Source: Bacteroides sp. CAG:1076 (GTDB lineage Bacteria > Bacteroidota > Bacteroidia > Bacteroidales > Bacteroidaceae). Taken from it: 18,278 nucleotides of DNA. Shown here piece after piece: positions 7,983 through 14,286 of this stretch. Each line of letters starts with the position of its first letter. The stretch's first letter is position 1. Position numbers and translations under genes: made by a program. The stretch is from the NCBI GenBank assembly GCA_000436795.1, contig HF993285.1:21514-39791 (forward strand), given 5' to 3'. The notes below the pieces were generated by a model, which was not told the origin of the DNA, ran no database searches, and saw nothing but the letters and a program-made list of their open reading frames with translations.

Positions 7983-8634
7983 ATGCAGTCAGAAATTTCA
8001 GGATGTCTTCCGTACGATCGGCAATGAAATCGGGATGATAAGCTTCCAGCTCCGTGCGCGGACGGAACCCCCAGCTTACACCTATAGTTGTTACCCCGGC
8101 ATTTATTCCGGTCTGCATGTCGACACTCGAATCTCCCAGATAGACTACTGCTTCTTTGTTAACTCCTGTTTTTTCAATAATCTCGAAAACAACGCTCGGA
8201 TCGGGCTTGGCAGGTACTCCTTCTCGCTGCCCGAATATCTGTACAAACTTTATTTCCGGAAAGTATTGCTTGATCAGTTTATAAGTAGCCTCCTGATACT
8301 TGTTGGAAGCAACGGCCAGCATCATGCCTCTTTGCTGTAGTGTATCCAGTACATTGACAATACCCGGATAGGGACGGCTGAGGTCGGCATTGTGTACATT
8401 ATAATAAGGAACAAACAGCGAACGTATTTTCTGAATATTGGCTTCATTGCGTTCACTTTCCGGCAGGGCGCGCTCAAAGAGCTTGTTGATGCCGTTTCCT
8501 ACAAAGTAGCGGTATGCATCTGTATCATGCGTAGGGTATCCACATTCGCGCAATGCATAGTTGGTAGCTCCTGCAAGGTCGGCTATCGTATTGAGCAACG
8601 TTCCGTCGAGGTCGAAAATTGCTAGTTTTTTCAT
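7981..8634 (-). CDS. HAD-family phosphatase, phosphoglycolate phosphatase-like
   Basis: A cytoplasmic HAD-superfamily hydrolase (subfamily IA, 217 residues) that removes phosphate from a small metabolite, phosphoglycolate being the family's best-known substrate. All four HAD motifs are present: motif I DLDGT with nucleophile D8 and acid/base D10, motif II with S110 in VASNK, motif III K143 in KPDP, and motif IV GDSSVDM with D168 and D172. The helical cap lies between motifs I and II (about residues 15-85), the Gph/PGMB-type arrangement. The ATG at 8634 is the only start that keeps motif I. It is a single gene convergent with pfkA. Substrate cannot be told from sequence: Gph, pyrophosphatase PpaX and beta-phosphoglucomutase relatives look alike, so no gene symbol is given. 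Confidence 0.9.
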   Translation of the reverse strand: MKKLAIFDLDGTLLNTIADLAGATNYALRECGYPTHDTDAYRYFVGNGINKLFERALPESERNEANIQKIRSLFVPYYNVHNADLSRPYPGIVNVLDTLQQRGMMLAVASNKYQEATYKLIKQYFPEIKFVQIFGQREGVPAKPDPSVVFEIIEKTGVNKEAVVYLGDSSVDMQTGINAGVTTIGVSWGFRPRTELEAYHPDFIADRTEDILKFLTA

Positions 8635-8660
8635 CTTTTCATTTCTTGTTTTTGGTCGTG

Positions 8661-8668
8661 CAAAGATA
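8661..8668 (-). promoter_or_regulatory. -7 promoter box of the HAD phosphatase gene
   Basis: Read on the minus strand, TATCTTTG (8668-8661) matches TAnnTTTG exactly. It would place the start of transcription about 20 bases before the ATG at 8634. No convincing -33 TTTG is seen at the expected spacing. Confidence 0.5.
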
Positions 8669-8763
8669 TAATAAATGAATGAATAATATCCTTTCGAAGC
8701 GAAAAAGCGCTTGTTTGTCGGTTGTTGGCGACTGCCCGTTTCATTTCCGGGCAGAGATGAATG

Positions 8764-8796
8764 AAAACGTCGGCGGAAACTGGAAAAAACGTCGGC
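8764..8796 (+). repeat. Two direct repeats AAAACGTCGGC, 22 bases apart
   Basis: AAAACGTCGGC occurs exactly at 8764-8774 and 8786-8796, a start-to-start distance of 22 bases, about two helical turns. The second copy also forms the left arm and loop of a small hairpin (AAAAAACGT / ACGTTTTTT, 8784-8805). Such spacing is typical of paired protein-binding sites, but no regulator is identified. Confidence 0.6.
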
Positions 8797-8810
8797 ACGT
8801 TTTTTTTAAA

Positions 8811-8841
8811 TTTGTACAAAAGATTTTAGAATTTGTACAAA
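8811..8841. repeat. Pair of palindromes TTTGTACAAA, possible operator
   Basis: TTTGTACAAA, a perfect 10-base palindrome, occurs at 8811-8820 and 8832-8841, 21 bases centre to centre (two helical turns). A TAAATTTG sequence at 8807-8814, which itself matches the -7 consensus, overlaps the first copy. The arrangement resembles a two-site operator over a promoter. The bound protein is unknown. Confidence 0.5.
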
Positions 8842-8909
8842 TTTTCCAGAAGACTTGCAGAGCTTCTGTCCGGAAGGAGAAGAAACTTTTTCGGCATGAG
8901 GGCATTTTA

Positions 8910-8941
8910 TTTGTATGATTTGGAGAAAAATATTAATTTAG
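8910..8941 (+). promoter_or_regulatory. Candidate promoter of the DUF2490 gene
   Basis: TTTG at 8910-8913, a 20-base spacer, then TAATTTAG at 8934-8941, one mismatch from the Bacteroides -7 box. The predicted start near 8946 would place the following inverted repeat at the very 5' end of the transcript, about 90 bases before the ATG. Confidence 0.4.
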
Positions 8942-8946
8942 AAGCT

Positions 8947-9002
8947 GTACATACTGTCTGAACGAAATGGACCGACAGGTCTGATGGATATACAGTATGT
9001 GC
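8947..9002 (+). repeat. Inverted repeat in the predicted 5' leader of the DUF2490 gene
   Basis: GTACATACTGT (8947-8957) pairs with ACAGTATGTGC (8992-9002), 11 pairs including one G-U, around a 34-base loop. A competing shorter pairing, CTGTC (8954-8958) with GACAG (8973-8977 region), shares bases with the outer stem. It may be an RNA leader structure or a protein-binding site. No U-tract follows, so it is not a terminator. Confidence 0.45.
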
Positions 9003-9034
9003 CAGTCTTGGGTTAATCCTGATAAACAGTTGCT

Positions 9035-9694
9035 ATGAAGAACAAAATACGATTTGCTCTTGGGTGGACCTGTCTGGTTGTGTTGGTATTATTGCCGGTC
9101 TGTACAGTCTGTGCTCAGTCGGATGATTTTACTACATGGACCGGAGTGAAGGTTCATCACCGGCTGGCAACCCGCTGGAATGTGTCTGCCATGGCAGAGT
9201 TCCGTTCGAAAAATCATTTGAAGGAGGCCGACCGTGTCAGCTTTAACTTGGGGGCTTCCTATGATATCTGTTCCTTTCTGAAATTTTCGGGAGCATACGA
9301 GCTTCACTATCGGAACAGGGGAGATGAAGGCTGGACATTTCGGCATCGTTATTTGCTGGGACCGCAGGCAAGCGTAAAATGCCGGAACTTTAAGTTTTCC
9401 CTGCGTGAATATTTTCAACAGACAATTTCTGAAGGAGAAACGGAAAGCCGGCTTCGTTCGCGTATCAAAGCCGAGTATGTGCCGGCATCGTGGGCGCTCC
9501 ATCCTTATTTCTCTGCGGAGCTTTATCAGCCGATAGGAGGAGAGGCTTTTTTCAGTGTGGCACGGATGCGTTACCGTCCGGGGATAAACATCCGAATTTC
9601 GAAGAGGTGTTCGTGTGATGTCTTTTACTGTCGCCAGTATGAGCCGGAACGCTCTGTCAATATTGCGGGACTGGAATTTTCGGTCGGCTTTTGA
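9035..9694 (+). CDS. DUF2490 domain outer-membrane protein
   Basis: A predicted exported protein of 219 residues. Residues 1-27 form a signal peptide (MKNKIR, a long hydrophobic core, then VCAQ), with cleavage near the CAQ-SDD junction. The rest alternates polar and aromatic/hydrophobic residues in strands separated by short turns, with many Tyr, Phe, Arg and Trp, and ends in Phe; this is the pattern of a small beta-barrel of the DUF2490 family, whose function is unknown. Features of that family seen here include the early WTG motif with the strand 'RWNVSAMAEFR' and paired FR/YR strands (HYRN, FRHR, RYRP). It is a single gene, with a structured 5' spacer upstream and no clear terminator downstream. 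Confidence 0.8.
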   Translation: MKNKIRFALGWTCLVVLVLLPVCTVCAQSDDFTTWTGVKVHHRLATRWNVSAMAEFRSKNHLKEADRVSFNLGASYDICSFLKFSGAYELHYRNRGDEGWTFRHRYLLGPQASVKCRNFKFSLREYFQQTISEGETESRLRSRIKAEYVPASWALHPYFSAELYQPIGGEAFFSVARMRYRPGINIRISKRCSCDVFYCRQYEPERSVNIAGLEFSVGF

Positions 9695-9783
9695 TTGCCT
9701 TGCTAGGATAAAACATGTTTCGGTGAAGTGAAGTCACGATAAGATAAAAAGAAGGCGGATGTCTTTTTATGAAAGAACTTTCG

Positions 9784-9791
9784 TACTTTTG
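9784..9791 (+). promoter_or_regulatory. -7 promoter box of the nitroreductase gene
   Basis: TACTTTTG at 9784-9791, followed by CAA, is an exact match to TAnnTTTG and would start transcription about 25 bases before the ATG at 9822. The -33 region is T-rich without a clean TTTG. Confidence 0.55.
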
Positions 9792-9821
9792 CAATGGTAA
9801 TACTTAAATTTTTTTGATAAG

Positions 9822-10325
9822 ATGAATTTTCTGGAATTGGTAAAAGCTCGTCATTCGGTAAGAAGTTATGTAGAACGCCCGATTGAACAAAGTAAATTGG
9901 ATTATATATTGGAATGTGTGCGTCTGGCACCGTCGGCTGTAAACTTTCAGCCATGGAAATTTTCGGTTGTAACCGAGAAAAATCTGCTGGATGCCCTGAA
10001 ATCGACCTATCCTCGTGAGTGGATAAAGACAGCTCCTTGTATCATTGTAGCCTGTGGCGACCACGATGTGGCATGGCACCGCAAGCTGGACAACAAAGAC
10101 CATACTGACGTAGACATTGCCATTGCCGTGGAACATTTGTGTCTGGCAGCAACCGAGCAGGGACTTGGTACGTGCTGGGTATGCAATTTCGATGTTCCTC
10201 GTTGCAAGGAAATACTGGGATTGCCCGGAAATATGGAGCCGATAGCCCTTATTCCGATAGGGTATGCTGCCACTCAAGACGTTCCGGAAAAGACTCGTAA
10301 GCCCGTACAGGATATTTTATTCTGA
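9822..10325 (+). CDS. Nitroreductase family protein
   Basis: A small cytoplasmic flavoprotein of the nitroreductase fold (167 residues), expected to bind FMN and reduce a substrate with NAD(P)H as a dimer. The N-terminal ARHSVRSY motif (residues 8-15) is the family's FMN phosphate/ribityl site. APSAVNFQPWKF (about 36-47) is the second conserved flavin-contacting segment, and GLGTCWVCNFD (about 113-123) is the strand-turn that packs on the flavin. Length matches the compact NfsB-like group in anaerobes. True substrate is unknown; nitroaromatics are usually surrogate substrates. It has its own promoter box and is followed by a terminator-like hairpin before the decarboxylase operon, so it is likely transcribed separately. 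Confidence 0.92.
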   Translation: MNFLELVKARHSVRSYVERPIEQSKLDYILECVRLAPSAVNFQPWKFSVVTEKNLLDALKSTYPREWIKTAPCIIVACGDHDVAWHRKLDNKDHTDVDIAIAVEHLCLAATEQGLGTCWVCNFDVPRCKEILGLPGNMEPIALIPIGYAATQDVPEKTRKPVQDILF

Positions 10326-10376
10326 TAAATTTACATTATTTAATAGGGGATATTTACGAATTGTAATCTGAATCAG

Positions 10377-10384
10377 TAATTTTG
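10377..10384 (+). promoter_or_regulatory. Candidate -7 promoter box upstream of oadG
   Basis: TAATTTTG at 10377-10384 matches TAnnTTTG. The -33 region has only a partial match (TTTA at 10353-10356, 20-base spacer). Transcription would start near 10390, inside the left arm of the hairpin at 10387-10425. Confidence 0.35.
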
Positions 10385-10386
10385 GG

Positions 10387-10425
10387 ACACTCTTTAGAAT
10401 TTCATATTCTGGAGAGTGTTTTTTT
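10387..10425 (+). terminator. Intrinsic terminator between the nitroreductase and oadG
   Basis: ACACTCT (10387-10393) pairs with AGAGTGT (10413-10419); an inner AGAAT (10396-10400) / ATTCT (10406-10410) extends the hairpin across a 2-base internal loop, and T residues run 10419-10425. It lies 61 bases after the nitroreductase stop and 36 bases before oadG. It most simply ends the nitroreductase transcript. Confidence 0.75.
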
Positions 10426-10460
10426 ATTTTTATATTATTGATAACTTACTTATAATTATT

Positions 10461-10718
10461 ATGGAGAACATCGGAATAGGATTATTGTTAATGGTAGTCG
10501 GAATGTGTACCGTTTTCTTGATTCTTCTGATTGTTATCTGGTTAAGTCAGTTCCTCATTTCAGTAGTGAATAAAATAGCTCCCGAAGAAGCACCCAAGAA
10601 AAAGCCTGCTACAAGTGGACCTTCAACGGATGCCGGAGCAATGGATGCTATCAAAGCTGCGGTGGAAATCTTGACTGCCGGTAAAGGTCAGGTGATAAAG
10701 ATTGAAAAATTGAAATGA
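10461..10718 (+). CDS. oadG: OadG-type gamma subunit of a sodium-pumping decarboxylase
   Basis: A small membrane subunit (85 residues) of the oxaloacetate decarboxylase type sodium pump, which in characterised complexes anchors the alpha subunit to the membrane beta subunit. The ATG at 10461 is chosen over a GTG at 10416 because the latter lies in the terminator's T-run. Residues 4-33 form one transmembrane helix (IGIGLLLMVVGMCTVFLILL and beyond), followed by a Lys/Pro/Ala linker (about 44-60) and a C-terminal segment (IKAAVEILTAGKGQVIKIEKL). OadG proteins diverge quickly; the single helix, size and position directly before alpha and beta genes make the call. It is 30 bases from the alpha gene, and the order gamma-alpha-beta is that of Klebsiella oadGAB. 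Confidence 0.85.
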   Translation: MENIGIGLLLMVVGMCTVFLILLIVIWLSQFLISVVNKIAPEEAPKKKPATSGPSTDAGAMDAIKAAVEILTAGKGQVIKIEKLK

Positions 10719-10748
10719 TTCTGTTAAGAAAAACACATTACTTGCACA

Positions 10749-12608
10749 ATGGAAAAAGAAGTAAAATTTAGTCTGGTCTTTCGTGATATGTGGCAGAGCG
10801 CAGGAAAATATGTGCCTCGCGTAGACCAGTTGGTTAAGGTTGCCCCAGCCATTATCGAAATGGGGTGTTTCGCTCGTGTTGAAACAAACGGGGGCGGTTT
10901 TGAACAAGTTAACTTGCTTTTTGGAGAAAACCCGAATAGAGCCGTACGTGAGTGGACAAAGCCGTTCCACGAAGCGGGAATTCAAACGCATATGTTGGAC
11001 CGTGCCTTGAATGGTTTGCGAATGAGTCCGGTTCCTGCCGACGTACGTAAATTGTTTTACAAGGTAAAGAAAGCACAAGGTACAGATATTACTCGTACAT
11101 TTTGCGGACTGAATGACGTTCGTAATATAATCCCTTCAATCGGTTATGCTCACGATGCTGGAATGATTTCTCAGTGTTGCTTGTGTATTACATATTCACC
11201 GGTACATACGGTAGAATATTATCTGGATATGGCAAAGAAGTTGATTGAAGCCGGATGTGACGAAATCTGTATTAAGGATATGGCAGGTATCGGACGTCCG
11301 GTTTTCTTAGGTAAAATCGTTGCCGGTATCAAGCAGATAAAGAAAGATATTACTATTCAGTATCACTCTCATGCCGGACCAGGCTTTAACATGGCTTCTA
11401 TTCTCGAAGTATGTAAGGCAGGCTGCGACTATGTGGATGTTGGTATGGAACCTTTGTCATGGGGTACCGGACATGCCGATGTTATCAGTGTGCAGGCAAT
11501 GTTGAAGGATGCTGGTTTCAAGGTTCCTGAAATCAATATGCATGCTTATATGAAGGTTCGTTCGCTTATTCAGGAATTTATGGATGATTTCCTGGGTTTG
11601 TATATCAGTCCGCGTAACCGTCTGATGAACTCCTTGCTGATTGGTCCGGGACTGCCGGGTGGTATGATGGGTAGCTTGATGGCCGATCTGGAAACAAACT
11701 TGGAGTCTATCAATAAATACAAGGCTAAACGTAACTTGCCGTTCATGACACAGGATGAATTGCTCATCAAGCTGTTCAACGAAGTTTCTTACGTATGGCC
11801 GCGTGTCGGCTATCCGTGTCTGGTAACTCCGTTCAGTCAGTATGTGAAGAACCTGGCCATGATGAATGTTATCCAGATGGAGAAAGGTAAGGAACGCTGG
11901 GGTATGATTGCCGATGATATCTGGGATATGATTCTGGGTAAGGCAGGACAGTTGCCTGGCAAGCTGGCTCCTGAAATTGTTGAGAAGGCAGAACGTGAGG
12001 GACGTAAGTTCTTTACCGGCAATCCGCAGGATAATTATCCGGATCAGTTGGAGAAATATCGCCAGATGATGTGGGAGAAGAAATGGGAAACCGGACAGGA
12101 CGACGAAGAGTTGTTCGAATATGCTATGCATCCGGCTCAGTATGAGGCTTACAAGAGTGGTAAGGCGAAGGCTGATTTCCTGGAAGATGTAAAGAAACGC
12201 CGTGAGGCAAAAGAGGAAGTACATATGGCAAACGACCAGACCAAGATATTGACTGTCGATGTCAATGGTCAGCCGTATCGTGTGACAGTAGCCTTTGGCG
12301 ATGTCAATCCGGCGACTTTACATGGCGCTCAGGCTGTTGCATCAGAAGGACAGACTGCTCCTGCTCCGTCGGGCGAAGGCAAGGAAGTGCTTTCACCGCT
12401 TGAAGGTAAGTTCTTCCTGACGAAGAATGCGCAGGAAACTCCGCTGAAGGTGGGCGACAAGGTAAACCAGGGCGATGTGATATGCTATGTAGAGGCTATG
12501 AAGACTTACAATGCTATCCGTGCCGAATTCAGTGGTACCATAACAGCCATTTGTGTTAATTCAGGTGATTCCGTATCAGAAGATGATGTATTAATGAAGA
12601 TATTATAA
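10749..12608 (+). CDS. oadA: Biotin-dependent carboxyltransferase, oxaloacetate decarboxylase alpha subunit type
   Basis: The catalytic subunit (619 residues) of the membrane decarboxylase complex. It moves CO2 from oxaloacetate (by family) to biotin; the beta subunit then releases CO2 and exports sodium. Residues 1 to about 300 form the pyruvate-carboxylase/HMG-lyase TIM barrel. R12, D13 and Q16 (FRDMWQS), K176 in IKDMAG, metal ligands H206 and H208 (YHSH) and T360 (VTPFSQ) match the catalytic positions of OadA and pyruvate carboxylase. A helical association region spans about 360-490. A biotinyl domain fills 530-619, with K585 in EAMKT. Divergent points: RDMWQS replaces the usual RDAHQS, and FCGLND replaces FDAMND, losing an Asp. 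The gene overlaps oadB by one base (TAATG). The divergence leaves some doubt about the exact 2-oxoacid or acyl-CoA substrate. Confidence 0.88.
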   Translation: MEKEVKFSLVFRDMWQSAGKYVPRVDQLVKVAPAIIEMGCFARVETNGGGFEQVNLLFGENPNRAVREWTKPFHEAGIQTHMLDRALNGLRMSPVPADVRKLFYKVKKAQGTDITRTFCGLNDVRNIIPSIGYAHDAGMISQCCLCITYSPVHTVEYYLDMAKKLIEAGCDEICIKDMAGIGRPVFLGKIVAGIKQIKKDITIQYHSHAGPGFNMASILEVCKAGCDYVDVGMEPLSWGTGHADVISVQAMLKDAGFKVPEINMHAYMKVRSLIQEFMDDFLGLYISPRNRLMNSLLIGPGLPGGMMGSLMADLETNLESINKYKAKRNLPFMTQDELLIKLFNEVSYVWPRVGYPCLVTPFSQYVKNLAMMNVIQMEKGKERWGMIADDIWDMILGKAGQLPGKLAPEIVEKAEREGRKFFTGNPQDNYPDQLEKYRQMMWEKKWETGQDDEELFEYAMHPAQYEAYKSGKAKADFLEDVKKRREAKEEVHMANDQTKILTVDVNGQPYRVTVAFGDVNPATLHGAQAVASEGQTAPAPSGEGKEVLSPLEGKFFLTKNAQETPLKVGDKVNQGDVICYVEAMKTYNAIRAEFSGTITAICVNSGDSVSEDDVLMKIL

Positions 12609-13843
12609 TGGAAGATATATTTGCAAGATTATATGATATGACTGCGTTCAGCAATATTGTTGCCGATCCGCGGTTTCTCATCATGTATGCCATTGCCTTT
12701 ATACTCCTCTATCTGGGTATCAAGAAACAGTATGAACCGCTGTTGCTGGTGCCGATTGCTTTCGGGGTGTTGCTTGCCAATTTCCCGGGTGGCGATATGG
12801 GAGTAATTCAGGCCGATGAAAATGGCATGGTGATGGTGAATGGAGTGATGAAGAACATTTGGGAGATGCCGTTGCATGAAATCGCTCATGATTTGGGACT
12901 GATGAACTTCATCTATTATATGTTAATCAAGACGGGATTCCTTCCTCCTATCATTTTTATGGGAGTAGGTGCGCTGACCGACTTTGGTCCGATGTTGCGT
13001 AATCTTCGTCTTTCTATTTTTGGAGCAGCAGCACAGTTGGGTATCTTTGCAGTATTGCTGGTAGCTATTCTGATGGGCTTCACTCCGAAAGAAGCTGCTT
13101 CACTGGGTATCATCGGTGGTGCCGACGGTCCGACTGCTATCTTTACGACAATCAAGCTGGCTCCTCATTTGCTGGGTCCTATCGCTATTGCTGCTTATTC
13201 GTACATGGCGCTGGTTCCGGTTATCATTCCGCTGGTAGTTCGTATCTGGTGTACCAAGAAAGAACTTTCCATCAATATGAAGGAGCAGGAAAAGAAATAT
13301 CCTTCGAAAACAGAGATTAAGAACTTGCGTGTACTGAAGATATTGTTCCCTATTGTGGTTACTACTATTGTAGCTTTGTTTGTGCCGAGTGCTGTACCTT
13401 TGATTGGTATGTTGATGTTTGGTAACTTGGTAAAGGAAATAGGTACAAATACTTCACGTTTGTTCGATGCTGCTTCCAACAGCATCATGAATGCAGCAAC
13501 AATCTTCCTGGGTATTTCGGTTGGAGCTACCATGACTACAGATGCTTTCCTGAACTGGACTACCATCGGTATCGTAGTAGGTGGTTTCCTTGCCTTTGCA
13601 TTGTCTATATCAGGCGGTATTTTGTTTGTGAAGGTTGTTAACCTCTTTACCAAGAAGAAGATTAATCCGCTGATTGGAGCTACTGGATTGAGTGCTGTTC
13701 CGATGGCAAGTCGTGTGGCAAATGAAATCGCACTGAAATACGATCCGAAGAACCATGTGCTTCAGTATTGTATGGCAAGTAATATTTCGGGTGTTATCGG
13801 TTCGGCTGTTGCAGCCGGTGTGCTGATTTCATTCTTAGGATAA
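12608..13843 (+). CDS. oadB: Sodium ion-translocating decarboxylase beta subunit
   Basis: The integral membrane subunit (411 residues) that decarboxylates carboxybiotin and exports sodium. About nine or more hydrophobic segments are visible, for example residues 24-60, 115-160, 180-210, 245-280, 300-350 and 385-410. Conserved signatures: GVGALTDFGP, GIIGGADGPTAIF with D173 (the essential Asp203 of the Klebsiella protein) and GLSAVPMASRVA with S362 (Klebsiella Ser382), both implicated in sodium binding. Because related beta subunits serve oxaloacetate, methylmalonyl-CoA and glutaconyl-CoA decarboxylases, the substrate is set by the alpha subunit. Its ATG overlaps the oadA stop, indicating translational coupling, and it is the last gene of the operon, followed by a long inverted repeat. 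Confidence 0.94.
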   Translation: MEDIFARLYDMTAFSNIVADPRFLIMYAIAFILLYLGIKKQYEPLLLVPIAFGVLLANFPGGDMGVIQADENGMVMVNGVMKNIWEMPLHEIAHDLGLMNFIYYMLIKTGFLPPIIFMGVGALTDFGPMLRNLRLSIFGAAAQLGIFAVLLVAILMGFTPKEAASLGIIGGADGPTAIFTTIKLAPHLLGPIAIAAYSYMALVPVIIPLVVRIWCTKKELSINMKEQEKKYPSKTEIKNLRVLKILFPIVVTTIVALFVPSAVPLIGMLMFGNLVKEIGTNTSRLFDAASNSIMNAATIFLGISVGATMTTDAFLNWTTIGIVVGGFLAFALSISGGILFVKVVNLFTKKKINPLIGATGLSAVPMASRVANEIALKYDPKNHVLQYCMASNISGVIGSAVAAGVLISFLG

Positions 13844-13873
13844 GATACTGACTCTCTTTTGATATTTTAGTAT

Positions 13874-13950
13874 AAGGCTCTCTTTATGTTTCTTGTTGGC
13901 ATCTCTTGTAGTTGCTGATCGACTGGAACATAAAGGGAGCCTTTATTTAT
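13874..13950 (+). terminator. Long inverted repeat, probable terminator of the oad operon
   Basis: AAGGCTCTCTTTATGTT (13874-13890) pairs with AACATAAAGGGAGCCTT (13927-13943), 17 pairs with one G-U, around a 36-base loop. It is followed by an interrupted T-tract (TTATTTAT). It lies 30 bases after the oadB stop. The strong stem supports a terminator or a 3'-end stabilising structure; the U-tract is weaker than in the other terminators here. Confidence 0.6.
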
Positions 13951-14220
13951 TGTGGGGATTGATATTCATAAAATGGTGTGATACTGATAAGATTCTTTGC
14001 TTGTTGGAATATTAGAATCGATATCTGATATGTGTATGAAATGTCCTTCAGAAGAGGAAGCAAAAGATAGTTTTGAGTGTTGTTGTGCATATAATTTAAA
14101 CATGCTATTTATTCCTTTCCGTCGAAACTTGAATGATTTTCGGAGGAGCGGAAGAGGTTTATTAATTCAAGCAGGGATTTAAATAGAGAATTGGAAAGAG
14201 ATATTAATGAGGATGAAAAT

Positions 14221-14254
14221 AAAAAAGGGTAACTCTTCTCGCGAAGAATTACCC
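14221..14254 (-). terminator. Intrinsic terminator of pgk
   Basis: Read on the minus strand, GGGTAATTCTTC (14254-14243) pairs with GAAGAGTTACCC (14238-14227) through 12 pairs including one G-U, tetraloop GCGA, followed by TTTTTT (14226-14221). GCGA is a stable GNRA loop. It begins 33 bases after the pgk stop. Confidence 0.88.
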
Positions 14255-14286
14255 TGGGGTTATAGAAAAATTTAAGGGGGCTTTTA

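Larger units (their letters stand above)
8635..9034. other. Repeat-rich intergenic region
   Basis: This 400-base spacer separates the divergently transcribed phosphatase and DUF2490 genes. In order it holds the phosphatase promoter box (8661-8668), a 7-bp hairpin CTGCCCG/CGGGCAG (8732-8754), two copies of an 11-base direct repeat (8764, 8786), an A/T-flanked hairpin (8784-8805), two palindromes TTTGTACAAA (8811, 8832), a candidate promoter (8910-8941) and an inverted repeat (8947-9002). A plus-strand frame at 8679-8918 is open but has no protein-like features. Confidence 0.7.
13844..14286. other. Intergenic region between oadB and pgk
   Basis: A 443-base spacer between convergent transcription units. 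It holds the inverted repeat ending the oad operon (13874-13943) and the pgk terminator (14221-14254). Between about 13960 and 14215 I see no gene, RNA or repeat I can support; short open frames there lack a start, a ribosome-binding context or protein-like composition. Confidence 0.6.

Noticed and set aside
8679..8918. Plus-strand frame of 79 codons in the 8635-9034 spacer.
   Set aside because: It runs through the repeats, palindromes and hairpins and has Lys/Phe-rich composition from AT-rich DNA; no family features.
10416..10460. GTG start that would lengthen OadG by 15 residues.
   Set aside because: The added codons are the terminator's T-run (Phe/Tyr/Ile-rich); the ATG at 10461 starts the usual OadG helix.
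13997..14182. Open frame of 61 codons with several Cys between oadB and pgk.
   Set aside because: It starts at TTG, has no recognisable domain or upstream signals, and lies between two convergent terminators.
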